Shown here: in pieces, positions 16,220-25,118 of the stretch
Layout of the letters: every line of letters starts with the position of its first letter
Numbering within the stretch: position 1 is the stretch's first letter
Origin: ARS98 sp030744725
Lineage (GTDB): Bacteria; Planctomycetota; Planctomycetia; Pirellulales; Pirellulaceae
Reading direction: 5' to 3'
NCBI GenBank assembly: GCA_030744725.1
Contig: JASLPZ010000043.1
Location: forward strand, 1-27,828
DNA length: 27,828 bases
Notes under the pieces: model-generated
Told to the model about the DNA's origin: nothing
Database searches by the model: none
Seen by the model: only the letters and a program-made list of their open reading frames with translations
Position numbers and translations under genes: made by a program

Positions 16220-17871
16220 ATCCAGTCATTCAACGCGAATTCTTCGGAATCCTGCGATCACCCAAGGCGTTTGCCGCGCTCTTGACATTGACGGTGGCAT
16301 TCTCCATGGCAGTCCTCATGCGATGGCCGTCCGACGCCAAAGTCGATTTGAGCGGCGAACAGTCTATTGGGGTCTTCCGTGTGTTCGGCTATGGCCTGTT
16401 GGCAGGTGTGATCTTCCTGGTGCCGGCTTTTCCAGCCTCCTCAATCGTGAAGGAAAAAAACAAGGGCACACTGGCACTGTTGCTGAATTCGCCCTTGAAA
16501 TCCAGTTCAATTTATCTTGGTAAACTGGCCGGTGTGTTGTTGTTTAGTCTGTTGGTATTGTTATCCAGTCTGCCGGCCGCCGCGGCCTGTTTTGCGATGG
16601 GTGGTGTAGAGCTCACCGGCGGCCTGGGGTTGCTGTACTTCGTCCTCGCATTGCTGGTCGTTCAATACGCAACGCTGGGGATGATGGTAAGTAGTTATGT
16701 ACAATCTTCTGACGCAGGGGTCCGATTGACGTACGGCATTGTGCTCGGGCTTTGCTTCCTGACACTCGTTCCACATGCGTTCTATCAAGGTGACAACGGG
16801 TACCTTCCTGTGTTCGCACAATGGCTTCGGTTTTTTTCACCATTGCCCGTCGTCATGCGGATCATGGGCCACGGAGCCGTGACATCACGGGGCCTGATGG
16901 AAGCGCCCAGCGGCACGCCGGAGTTCGTCAGCATGACGATCGCTACGTGGTTCGTGTTTGGCGCGATTACATTATCGCGTTTGAACTATCGGATCTTTGA
17001 CCGCGCGCGAGCTCAGGGTGTGATGACAGATGACCGTGGGCTGCCATCACGAATGGCCCGGCGATTGTTCTATGTCGTTGACCCGCAGCGCCGCAAGCCC
17101 GGAATTCCATGGTATTTGAACCCAGTGATGGTGAAGGAGTTCCGTTGTCGACGGTTCGGCCGATCGCAATGGCTCTTGCGTCTGGTGGCCGGCTGCGCCC
17201 TGACTTCGATGCTCCTGACGTTTGCGGCGGCAACCAGCGTGGTATCGTGGGGTGTCGAGACGATCGGCGGATTGATGGTGTTCTTGCAAGTGATCCTGGT
17301 GGTGGTGCTGACACCAAGCCTTGCCGCGGGATTGATTAGTGGAGAACGTGACAGCGGTGGTTGGGAGTTGCTGCGGATGACGCCCATCTCGTCATCCAAA
17401 ATCGTTCGCGGCAAGTTGCTCAGCGTAGTATGGACATTGCTGCTGGTGCTGATGGCGACGGTACCTGGTTATTTGGTGATGATTTACATCAAGCCCGTCA
17501 TGTGGCTGCAGGTCAATTTGGTGTTGATCTGTCTGGCCTGGACGGCGGTCTACGCGCTGTCAGTCAGCGCCGCGGTCGGAAGTCTGTTTCGTAACACGGC
17601 CGTTGCCACGACATCATCTTACGTAACGGTCATGTCCTTGTTCCTGATTCCGATGTTGGTTTGGCTTGGCCGCGATGCGCCGTTTGGTCACGACACCGTG
17701 CAATTGGCGCTGATGATCAACCCGGTAGGTGCGGCGCTCAGCGTGATCGAGGCTCCCGGCTTTTCGAACTACGACCTGTTGCCAGCGACCTGGTGGGTCG
17801 CCGGCGTGGTGTCCAGCTTCATGTTTCTCGTGTTTGGTGTGCAAGTATGGCGATTGACTCGACCCGTTTGA
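16216..17871 (+). CDS. ABC-2 type permease with two fused halves
   Basis: A 551-residue membrane protein with two permease-like halves in tandem. Each half opens with a similar string (NPVIQREFFGILRS near residue 2; NPVMVKEFRCRRFGRS near residue 302), runs into hydrophobic segments and has the same cytoplasmic coupling motif: GTLALLLNSPLKSSSIYLGKL in the first and GWELLRMTPISSSKIVRGKL in the second. I count roughly twelve hydrophobic segments, six or so per half. Ordinary ABC-2 permeases carry one such half and work as dimers; this one is probably a pseudo-dimer that pairs with two copies of the ATPase. The start overlaps the ATPase stop by four bases, and the HEAT-protein start lies 25 bases inside its 3' end. 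The exported substrate is unknown. Confidence 0.9.
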   Translation: MNPVIQREFFGILRSPKAFAALLTLTVAFSMAVLMRWPSDAKVDLSGEQSIGVFRVFGYGLLAGVIFLVPAFPASSIVKEKNKGTLALLLNSPLKSSSIYLGKLAGVLLFSLLVLLSSLPAAAACFAMGGVELTGGLGLLYFVLALLVVQYATLGMMVSSYVQSSDAGVRLTYGIVLGLCFLTLVPHAFYQGDNGYLPVFAQWLRFFSPLPVVMRIMGHGAVTSRGLMEAPSGTPEFVSMTIATWFVFGAITLSRLNYRIFDRARAQGVMTDDRGLPSRMARRLFYVVDPQRRKPGIPWYLNPVMVKEFRCRRFGRSQWLLRLVAGCALTSMLLTFAAATSVVSWGVETIGGLMVFLQVILVVVLTPSLAAGLISGERDSGGWELLRMTPISSSKIVRGKLLSVVWTLLLVLMATVPGYLVMIYIKPVMWLQVNLVLICLAWTAVYALSVSAAVGSLFRNTAVATTSSYVTVMSLFLIPMLVWLGRDAPFGHDTVQLALMINPVGAALSVIEAPGFSNYDLLPATWWVAGVVSSFMFLVFGVQVWRLTRPV

Positions 17872-19649
17872 AAGGCCTTCCGTGTGCGCTGCCGCTCCTG
17901 TGTTGTGGGTGGCTATTGACAGCAGCGGTTCCATGTGACGCCCGAGATCCAGCCGCCGTCTCGGAAGAAGAAGAGCCAATCGATCTGGTGATGTTCCACG
18001 ATCCACAGCTAAAGATTGGCGATGTCCAGCTGGCGTTGCCTGATGGACTCAAGGAACTGTGGCTGAAGGCCATAGATCGGGGAGACAGCGAATTGCAACA
18101 GCTTGCTGCTGATTCGTTCGCATTGGCACAACAGCGCGGCATGAAGGATCTCGAAGATACGCACTCGCGCCTGGCTGATTTGTTGAAAGTCCCCAAACAA
18201 GATTTGGTCGTCCACCGAGCGGCGGTCCATACGCTTGTTCACCTGGACGCACGCGACTATGCCAAGTTGCTCGCTGAGACTGCCAAGGTCCATGGCCTGA
18301 CCACCTCGCTGGTGGTGGAGCCCGCGTTGGCTCGATGGAAATCAGATATCATGAAGGATGAGTGGTTGTCCCGGATCGATAATCCTCGAGCCAGTCTGGC
18401 GGCACGCATTTTGGCCATTGACGGATTGGGTGAAACTGAAGAGGCCAAGGCAGTCAATTCGCTCAAACGGATTACCGTCAATTTGAGATTGATCGCCAAT
18501 GAGCGGATGGCTGCGGCACGGGCCTTGTCTAAAATGCGCGCGCCTGGTTTGGTCAGCGAGGCAACCACCCTGATCGGTACAAAGTCGCAACCCACTTTAT
18601 TGAACACAGTCCTGGCGCTCGAACTATTGCAAACGGAAGACAGCCAGGACGCCGTTGCGCTGCTTGAGGGGCTGGCATCACACGATAGCACTGCCGTCCA
18701 GTCCGGTGCGTTACAGCGACTTTACGCAATTGATCCCAAGCATGTCTGCGGCTTTGCCGAGTCGGCCATCAAGAGCAAGGATGCAGGCGTGAGAACCGTG
18801 GGCGCGCGAACGCTGATTGTACAAAAGAAAGGTAAGTTGATTGCGCCCTTGGCGACGTTGCTGGATGACGTGAACCCTACGTTAAGGCGCCACGTTGCAA
18901 GAGCGTTTGTGCAACTTGCCAGCGAACCCACATTGCATGAGGAAGTTATCAAGCAGACCACCGCCGTGTTGAATCGAGACCAATGGCGCGGCATCGAACA
19001 AGCGGTAATCGTGCTGGTCTCGCTGGACCACAAACCGGCGGGAGACCGATTTGTTGAACTCATGCAACACTCACGTGGCGAAGTCAAAAGCGCTTCCGCT
19101 TGGGGGTTGCGGAGGCTGGCCTTGCCAGTGCATTTGCCTGCAATGTTAGCTAGAGCGCACGAACTGTATGACGGAATTCGCTCGGATGCAATTCCACTCA
19201 CCGTTCCAGGTGTGGATTTGCAAAGCACCCAGCTGTTTTTGGCGTTTGGGCAAATGCGATACATGGATGCAGAACCATTGCTCATGCACTACGTTCCCAA
19301 AGACCACACACTTGGTGTGTTTTCACGCTGCGCAGCAATCTGGTCCGTTGGCTTGTTGCACGAAGGGAAGGCACCAGCCGACCTGACAGCGACCTTGATC
19401 GAGCGGCTTTCCGATGTCATGTCGATGGAACCGGAGGATGACCGCGTGCGGCGAATGAGTGCGATCAGCATCGGCCGGATGAAGTCCGAGTCTGCCGTGG
19501 CAACGATCCGGAAATTTGCCACGGATGATTCAGGATACGTCCAGCGCTCGTGCTACTGGGCGTTGGAACAATTGACCGGCGAGACGCCTCCTCCCCTCGA
19601 TACATTTCTGCTCAAGATTACTGACTGGTTTCTCGTTCCTATACGCTAA
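17847..19649 (+). CDS. Secreted HEAT-repeat protein
   Basis: A 600-residue protein made largely of helical pairs typical of HEAT/PBS-lyase-like repeats, for example NPRASLAARILAIDGLGE, AVQSGALQRLYAID and NPTLRRHVARAFVQLA. A signal peptide follows the ATG at 17847: GLPCALPLLCCGWLLTAA, with a likely cut near CDARD. I chose this start because it overlaps the permease end by 25 bases, the usual planctomycete operon style, and anything upstream has no signal peptide. Such repeats form solenoids that bind other proteins. Its position as the last gene of the ABC operon suggests a periplasmic scaffold for the transporter, but no direct partner motif is visible. About 230 bases to the next gene's stop hold no clear terminator. 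Confidence 0.8.
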   Translation: MAIDSTRLKGLPCALPLLCCGWLLTAAVPCDARDPAAVSEEEEPIDLVMFHDPQLKIGDVQLALPDGLKELWLKAIDRGDSELQQLAADSFALAQQRGMKDLEDTHSRLADLLKVPKQDLVVHRAAVHTLVHLDARDYAKLLAETAKVHGLTTSLVVEPALARWKSDIMKDEWLSRIDNPRASLAARILAIDGLGETEEAKAVNSLKRITVNLRLIANERMAAARALSKMRAPGLVSEATTLIGTKSQPTLLNTVLALELLQTEDSQDAVALLEGLASHDSTAVQSGALQRLYAIDPKHVCGFAESAIKSKDAGVRTVGARTLIVQKKGKLIAPLATLLDDVNPTLRRHVARAFVQLASEPTLHEEVIKQTTAVLNRDQWRGIEQAVIVLVSLDHKPAGDRFVELMQHSRGEVKSASAWGLRRLALPVHLPAMLARAHELYDGIRSDAIPLTVPGVDLQSTQLFLAFGQMRYMDAEPLLMHYVPKDHTLGVFSRCAAIWSVGLLHEGKAPADLTATLIERLSDVMSMEPEDDRVRRMSAISIGRMKSESAVATIRKFATDDSGYVQRSCYWALEQLTGETPPPLDTFLLKITDWFLVPIR

Positions 19650-19877
19650 CGGTCGGTGTCATGATGCGCTCCACGCACAATCCGTACACCCGGAAGAGAA
19701 TCTCGGTCAGAAGAGCAGGCTGAGCCGTCTGGAGCAGTTGCATACGAACCAATTCAGTTCCATTTGTATCGTCTTGTGCGATGGTAATCTTCGGGCTGGC
19801 GTGCGTGACGATCGGGGCGTGGTTGCGAGGTGGTGGGTCCGCACGTCGTCAAGCCGAAATGCACGACGAGTTTCGAG

Positions 19878-21641
19878 CTACTTGTTCTCCTTGATGAACT
19901 GTCGAATATTCTCTTCGAGAACATCCAACGGGATCGCCCCATGTCCCAACACGGCGTCGTGGAACAGGCGGACATCGAATCTTCCGCCGAGTTCCGCCTC
20001 GGCCAACGTTCGTAGTTCACGGATCTTGAGTTCGCCGATCTTGTAAGCCAGCGCTTGACCCGGCCATGAGATGTAGCGATCGACTTCGGCTTCGATATTG
20101 TGCAATGACAACGCCGTATTCTCGGCCATGAATTGGATGGCCTGCTGACGAGTCCACCCCAAAAAGTGCATACCCGTATCAACAACCAGGCGGCAAGCAC
20201 GCCACATTTCGTAGGTCAAGCGTCCAAAGTTGCTGTAGGGGTCCTGATAGAAGCCGACTTCCAAGCCCAATCGCTCCGAGTACAACGCCCAGCCTTCAAC
20301 AAAAGCCGTGACGCCAGCGAAGCGGCGAAAATCGGGCAGCCCCGTTAGCTCCTGTTGCAATGCGATCTGAAGGTGATGCCCAGGTACGGCTTCATGGAGA
20401 GACAACGCCTCGACGCCATACAAGGGCCGCGCCTGAAGATTGTAGGTATTGATGTAATAAAAGCCCGCCTGGCTACCATCACCTGTGGGTTGTTGATAGT
20501 AGGCGGTGGTTGTCTTGGGAGCGATATAGGCCGGCACCACGCGAATGCCGTACGGCGTGCGTGGCATGGTCTTGAACAGACGCGGCAACTGGCCATCCAT
20601 CTTTTTGAGCACATAGGCGGTTTCCTTTTTCAGTTCTTCAGCAGACTTCGGGTAGAACTTTGGATCGGTGCGCAGATGGTTCAAGAATGCAGCGAAATCG
20701 CCCTTGAATTCAACCTGTTCGATCACCTCGGCCATCTCGGTACGAATCCGCGTTACCTCAGCCAGTCCTGTTTGGTGTACCTGCTCGGGCATCACTTCAA
20801 GTGTGGTGAAGCGGCGCACGCGATGCCGATAGAAGTCGCGACCGTTGGGTAATGCTGCCGCACCGATGGAACCACGACAAACCGGTACATATTCCTGCTC
20901 CATGAATTCGAGAAACTTGCGATAACCGACGACCACGCTGGACGAAATCGCCTGACGCCCTGCCGCGGCTAGTCGCTGCTGGTCATCCCGGCTTATTTTG
21001 GCGGGCATTTTGGTAAAGGGAGTGTACAGCAGGCTTCGCCTTGGATCTTCGACAATGTGTGTCGCGATCGAATCTTGGTAGCCCTCCAGGACGACCGCGG
21101 GCAGAACCATCCCCTCTTTGATCCCTGATCGCATCAGGCCGATGTGTTCGTCCGTGTACCGCTCGAAGGCGTGCAGTCGTGCGATGTAATTCTCGTAGTC
21201 CTTGACTGAATTCAGCGGAACCTGTTTGGCCAGTTGTGGAAAGGAGATATGGAACCCAGAACGGTTCGTGATGGGAATCAGGTACGACCGATAGTTTGCT
21301 TCGTCAAGTTCATTGCGGAGGAGCCGACCGAACACGTCATAGTTGATCTGATCTGGTCGTTTCAATTGTGAACGGTCGATCTTCCGAAGACGGTTGTCGA
21401 ATTCACGTTTCGCCACGATACGACGCTTGTAGTCCGCCACTGCCTGGTGCCCGAGTTGGTCGTTGTACTGGTGTACGCCGACCCTTGTCGCCAGTAGAGG
21501 CGACTCTTGCAGGTCAAACTGCCACACTTCGTCGATCAGCTGCCTCAATTTCTCCGCGGCAACGGTCTGACCGTTAGCCATCTGTTGACATGTAAGCAGA
21601 AGAAAGACCGCAATTCCCCAGATCCGTGCAATGCAAATCAT
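19878..21641 (-). CDS. Secreted DUF885-family peptidase-like protein
   Basis: A 587-residue exported protein of the DUF885 family. The start at 21641 is supported by AGGTGA 5 bases upstream and by the signal peptide ICIARIWGIAVFLLLTCQQMANG, cut before QTVAAEKL. Earlier in-frame ATGs would lie inside the overlapping divergent promoter region and the opposite gene. The family signature HEAVPGHHLQ is present (H416, E417, H422, H423), a metal-binding motif of presumed zinc peptidases; FVEGWALYSERLG, also typical, follows. The protein should be periplasmic or surface-bound and hydrolyse peptide or amide bonds; the substrate is unknown. It diverges from the deacylase/M19 fusion, and the two share a short control region with overlapping promoters. 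Its stop converges on the HEAT gene. Confidence 0.88.
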   Translation of the reverse strand: MICIARIWGIAVFLLLTCQQMANGQTVAAEKLRQLIDEVWQFDLQESPLLATRVGVHQYNDQLGHQAVADYKRRIVAKREFDNRLRKIDRSQLKRPDQINYDVFGRLLRNELDEANYRSYLIPITNRSGFHISFPQLAKQVPLNSVKDYENYIARLHAFERYTDEHIGLMRSGIKEGMVLPAVVLEGYQDSIATHIVEDPRRSLLYTPFTKMPAKISRDDQQRLAAAGRQAISSSVVVGYRKFLEFMEQEYVPVCRGSIGAAALPNGRDFYRHRVRRFTTLEVMPEQVHQTGLAEVTRIRTEMAEVIEQVEFKGDFAAFLNHLRTDPKFYPKSAEELKKETAYVLKKMDGQLPRLFKTMPRTPYGIRVVPAYIAPKTTTAYYQQPTGDGSQAGFYYINTYNLQARPLYGVEALSLHEAVPGHHLQIALQQELTGLPDFRRFAGVTAFVEGWALYSERLGLEVGFYQDPYSNFGRLTYEMWRACRLVVDTGMHFLGWTRQQAIQFMAENTALSLHNIEAEVDRYISWPGQALAYKIGELKIRELRTLAEAELGGRFDVRLFHDAVLGHGAIPLDVLEENIRQFIKENK

Positions 21642-21696
21642 GATGGTCACCTGGTACGCTGGAAAGAGGGTCGGCCAAAAAACGTCTGCAGAGAGA

Positions 21697-21725
21697 TTGG
21701 AATCCGTCGGGCGGTTCATTATAAA
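21697..21725 (+). promoter_or_regulatory. Candidate promoter for the deacylase/M19 gene
   Basis: TTGGAA at 21697-21702 and TATAAA at 21720-21725 with a 17-base spacer. Transcription would start near 21732, leaving a leader of about 87 bases. The -10 box overlaps that of the divergent promoter. Confidence 0.5.
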
Positions 21726-21745
21726 GCAGCCAAGCCAGTGGCCAA
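21718..21745 (-). promoter_or_regulatory. Candidate promoter for the DUF885 gene
   Basis: On the minus strand, TTGGCC (plus positions 21740-21745) and a perfect TATAAT (plus 21718-21723) are 16 bases apart. Its -10 shares four bases with the plus-strand -10 at 21720-21725, so both promoters probably cannot be open at once. Confidence 0.5.
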
Positions 21746-21818
21746 TCAGGCTTCGCCCGGATTGTGTTCGCTTGATGGAAAGTGTCCCTACCCGATATTG
21801 GATGAAATGAGAGATGGC

Positions 21819-24692
21819 ATGGTGCTTCACAGACTTGTCCCCATGATTGTGTTTCTGTGTGCTCAATTATTCAGCTGCGAATCGCCCCTTCAAGCCGCCC
21901 CGGACACGTCCGATGAACAGATGAAGTACGACGTCATTTTCCGTGGCGGTCAAGTAATCGATGGCACAGGCCGTCCTGCTCGGCGAACCGATGTCGGCGT
22001 CCAAGGCGATAGCATTGCGTTTCTGGGCGACCTCAGCCAAGCTCGTGCCGACGTTTCCGTGGACGCAAGTTCAATGGTGATCGCGCCTGGTTTCATCAAC
22101 ATGCTCAGTTGGGCCACCGAGTCGTTGTTGGAAGATGGCACCAGTCAAAGCGATATTCGCCAGGGCGTCACGTTGGAAGTCTTTGGCGAAGGCTGGTCGA
22201 TGGGGCCGCTCAATGAAGCGATGCAACGCAATGAATTGAGTAGCCAGAGTTCGATCAAGTACGACATTCCTTGGCGGACGCTTGAGGGCTATCTCGACCA
22301 CCTGGCAAGTCACGGCATCTCCTGCAACGTGGCGTCTTTTGTCGGCGCAACAACCGTCCGGATTCATGAGGTGGGATTCGCGGACCGAGCTCCGTCGGCT
22401 GCTGAACTTCAGCGAATGCGAGAACTGGTCAGGCGTGCGATGGAAGACGGTGCCTTAGGCATTGGTTCCTCGCTGATTTACGCGCCTGCCTTTTATGCGA
22501 AAACTGACGAGCTGGTTGAACTCTGTAAGGTGGCCGCCGAATACGATGGCATGTACATTTCGCACATTCGCAGTGAAGGGAACCAACTTCTGGAAGCTGT
22601 CGATGAGTTGATCTCAATCGCGCGACGGGCCAACATCGCCGCGGAAATCTATCATCTGAAGGCGGCCGGTCAGGAGAATTGGGGCAAGCTGGACATGGTG
22701 ATTGAAAAGGTGGAAGCCGCACGTGCCGAAGGCCTGCGAATCACCGCGGACATGTACACTTACACGGCGGGAGCCACCGGTTTGAACGCCGCGATGCCGC
22801 CCTGGGTACAGGAGGGCGGATTCAACCGTTGGCGCGATCGTCTGCAGGATCTGAAGACACGTGCCCGCGTCAAGAAAGAAATGGAGACACCCACGGACCA
22901 GTGGGAGAACCTGCTGCTCATGGCGGGATCGGCCGACAGAGTGCTTCTTGTCGGCTTCAAGAACGATGCGCTCAAACATCTGACCGGAAAAACTCTGGCC
23001 GAAGTCGCTCGTCAGCGCGGAAAGACGCCGTCTGAAACTGCAATGGATCTCGTTGTGGAGGATGAAAGTCGAGTTGAATGTGTTTACTTCTTGATGAGCG
23101 AAGAAAACGTCAAGAAGAAGATCGCGCTGCCTTGGGTTAGCCTCTGTAGCGATTCTTCGTCGCTGGCACCAACCGGCGTGTTCCTCAAATCGAATCCGCA
23201 TCCACGTGCCTATGGTTCGTTCGCGAGATTGTTGGGAAAATACGTCCGCGAAGAAAGGGCTGTTTCGTTGGAGCTGGCTGTTCACAAAATGACGGGGCTG
23301 CCGGCCCGTAACCTGGGGATTCGCCGTCGTGGGCTGCTCAAGCCTGGGTACTTTGCTGACATCGTCATGTTTGACCCGGCCAAAGTCGAAGATCACGCAA
23401 CGTTCGATACACCGCATCAATTCTCCACAGGCGTCCGAGACGTGCTGGTCAATGGTCAATTTGTGCTTCAGGCCGGCGATCACACGGGCCGAAAACCAGG
23501 ACAGGTGGTCCGAGGGCCCGGCTATTGGAGAAAAGAAGGCCGGCGCCCCCAGGTCGTCCTAACCGAAAAGGCACGCCGAGCCCATCGGACAACTTACGTT
23601 TTCGATGGTCATAACGATCTGCCGTGGGCCTTACGAACCAACTCCTCGTCTTCATTTGAACGCATGGACGTCAGCAAGCCACAGCCAAAGCTGCACACGG
23701 ATATCGCGCGACTTCGCGAGGGAAACGTCGGCGCTCAATTCTGGTCGGTCTTCGTTCCGGCGGATACTCGCAAAACCGGCCAGGCGTTGCTGCAGACACT
23801 GGAGCAAATCGAATTGGTTCACGCCATGGTGAAACGTTACCCCGATGTTTTTGAAATCGCCAGAACCGCCGCTGACGTCCGGCGAATTCAGAATGCGGGG
23901 AAGATCGCTTCGTTGATCGGCGTCGAGGGCGGTCATTCCATTGAAAACTCGTTGGAAACACTGCGGCGACTTCACGGATTGGGCGCCGGATATATGACGC
24001 TGACTCACTCCGATACGCTGGACTGGGCCGATTCGGCGACGGACGTCGCTCGGCATGGTGGCCTGTCTGAATTCGGTGAGGACGTGGTGCGTGAAATGAA
24101 CCGGCTGGGGATGCTGGTCGACCTGTCTCACGTCTCTCCAGAGACCATGAAAGACGCCTTGCGCGTGAGCAAGGCACCGATCATGTTTTCACATTCGTCG
24201 GCACGCGTGGTGGCGGATCACGTACGCAACGTCCCGGATGATGTGCTCATGCTAACGGCGAACAATGGTGGCGTCGTGATGGTCAATTTCTTTTCCGGTT
24301 TCGTCGTACCTGAATCAGCTCGCCGGATGTCTCGAATGTTCGATGTCATGCGAAAACTGCGAACTAAATTTCCTGACGATGATGAATATGCCAAAGCACG
24401 CGCCGCGTGGCGATTGAAGAACCCAATGCTGCCCGGTACGATCCACCACGTCGTCGATCATATCGACCACATTGTGCGTGTCGCGGGTATCGACCATGTC
24501 GGACTGGGTTCCGATTATGATGGCGTCAGCATGGTGCCTCGTCAGCTGGAAGACGTGTCGACCTACCCATTGATCACACAAGAACTGCTCAATCGAGGTT
24601 ACACCACCGGTGAGATCGATCTGATCTGTAGCGGAAATATCCTTCGCGCGATGGAGCACGCCGAGCGCGTCGCCCGCGAATTGGCGGAGTAG
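21819..24692 (+). CDS. Fused N-acyl-D-amino-acid deacylase-like and M19 dipeptidase-like protein
   Basis: A 957-residue two-domain protein. The ATG at 21819 has GAGAG 5 bases upstream and is followed by a signal peptide (LVPMIVFLCAQLFSCESPLQA); LFSC is a near-lipobox, so it could be a lipoprotein. An alternative ATG is at 21807. Residues 35-560 resemble D-aminoacylase: GQVIDGTG, SHIR, IYHLK, NWGKLDMV, CSDSSSL, and the closing PGYFADIVMFDP. The expected HxH is replaced (APGFINMLSWA, residues 89-99). Residues 590-957 resemble M19 renal dipeptidase with all ligand residues: H598 and D600 (DGHND), E703 (VEGGH), H771 (DLSHVS), H792 (SHSSAR) and D899 (GSDYDG). The H598-E703 spacing (105) equals that of the human enzyme. 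M19 enzymes accept dipeptides with a C-terminal D-residue, so the two activities would suit stepwise release of D-amino acids. Probably exported. Confidence 0.9.
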   Translation: MVLHRLVPMIVFLCAQLFSCESPLQAAPDTSDEQMKYDVIFRGGQVIDGTGRPARRTDVGVQGDSIAFLGDLSQARADVSVDASSMVIAPGFINMLSWATESLLEDGTSQSDIRQGVTLEVFGEGWSMGPLNEAMQRNELSSQSSIKYDIPWRTLEGYLDHLASHGISCNVASFVGATTVRIHEVGFADRAPSAAELQRMRELVRRAMEDGALGIGSSLIYAPAFYAKTDELVELCKVAAEYDGMYISHIRSEGNQLLEAVDELISIARRANIAAEIYHLKAAGQENWGKLDMVIEKVEAARAEGLRITADMYTYTAGATGLNAAMPPWVQEGGFNRWRDRLQDLKTRARVKKEMETPTDQWENLLLMAGSADRVLLVGFKNDALKHLTGKTLAEVARQRGKTPSETAMDLVVEDESRVECVYFLMSEENVKKKIALPWVSLCSDSSSLAPTGVFLKSNPHPRAYGSFARLLGKYVREERAVSLELAVHKMTGLPARNLGIRRRGLLKPGYFADIVMFDPAKVEDHATFDTPHQFSTGVRDVLVNGQFVLQAGDHTGRKPGQVVRGPGYWRKEGRRPQVVLTEKARRAHRTTYVFDGHNDLPWALRTNSSSSFERMDVSKPQPKLHTDIARLREGNVGAQFWSVFVPADTRKTGQALLQTLEQIELVHAMVKRYPDVFEIARTAADVRRIQNAGKIASLIGVEGGHSIENSLETLRRLHGLGAGYMTLTHSDTLDWADSATDVARHGGLSEFGEDVVREMNRLGMLVDLSHVSPETMKDALRVSKAPIMFSHSSARVVADHVRNVPDDVLMLTANNGGVVMVNFFSGFVVPESARRMSRMFDVMRKLRTKFPDDDEYAKARAAWRLKNPMLPGTIHHVVDHIDHIVRVAGIDHVGLGSDYDGVSMVPRQLEDVSTYPLITQELLNRGYTTGEIDLICSGNILRAMEHAERVARELAE

Positions 24693-25118
24693 CTCAGGTG
24701 CTGCCGGGCCACCTGGTTCTGCAATCCACGCTTAGCAGCCGTTGAGCTAGAGGGCGCCAGGTCGCGCCGATCGTAGCTGATCTACCGACGAACACGGACG
24801 TGTCGGCACTTACGATCGTCCGATTTTAGGCGGTGTTGGCGGTCGCAGCGGAGGAGGGTAACCAAGTGGTACCCCTGGTGGCAAATCGCCGATGACTCAG
24901 ATATCGCCGAGCGAGGCTGTGCCTCGGGCCGACGCGAGCCATCGCTCAGTTGTGGCGACCTGTTCCCCGACCAACCTGCGAACGGTGCCCGTCGCTGAAA
25001 ACTTGACTCATTTGTACAGATAAACCTGATACAAGCTTTCTAGTTACGATGCCTGCCACGCTTGGACGCACAGGACATTGCTTGCATGGATGCCTGACTC
25101 CCCAATTGGAGACGTTCC
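24693..25118. other. 426-base spacer with two inverted repeats and no gene
   Basis: Nothing here codes convincingly on either strand. It holds a 51-base inverted repeat (24768-24818) and a small GC hairpin, CGAGGC-tgt-GCCTCG (24912-24926). No tRNA-like cloverleaf was seen. The promoter for the following gene must lie here, but no clear -35/-10 pair stands out. Confidence 0.6.
24768..24818. other. Inverted repeat with internal hairpin
   Basis: CGATCGTA (24768-24775) and TACGATCG (24811-24818) are perfect 8-bp arms. Between them, ACAC-ggac-GTGT inside CCG/CGG can form a smaller stem. There is no strong U-tract after it, so it is not a canonical terminator. It lies 75 bases after the deacylase/M19 stop. 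Confidence 0.45.

Noticed and set aside
17661..17846. Upstream extension of the HEAT-repeat gene inside the permease gene
   Set aside because: It is a shadow of the permease in another frame, and the signal peptide begins only after the ATG at 17847.
21507..21806. Longer N-terminus for the deacylase/M19 protein
   Set aside because: It would cover the promoter region and the opposite gene's 5' end. The signal peptide and ribosome site place the start at 21819 or 21807.
21642..21866. Longer N-terminus for the DUF885 protein
   Set aside because: It would bury the signal peptide and cross both predicted promoters. AGGTGA supports the ATG at 21641.
24693..25118. tRNA or known riboswitch
   Set aside because: No cloverleaf, no T-loop consensus and no recognisable riboswitch motif, only unassigned inverted repeats.
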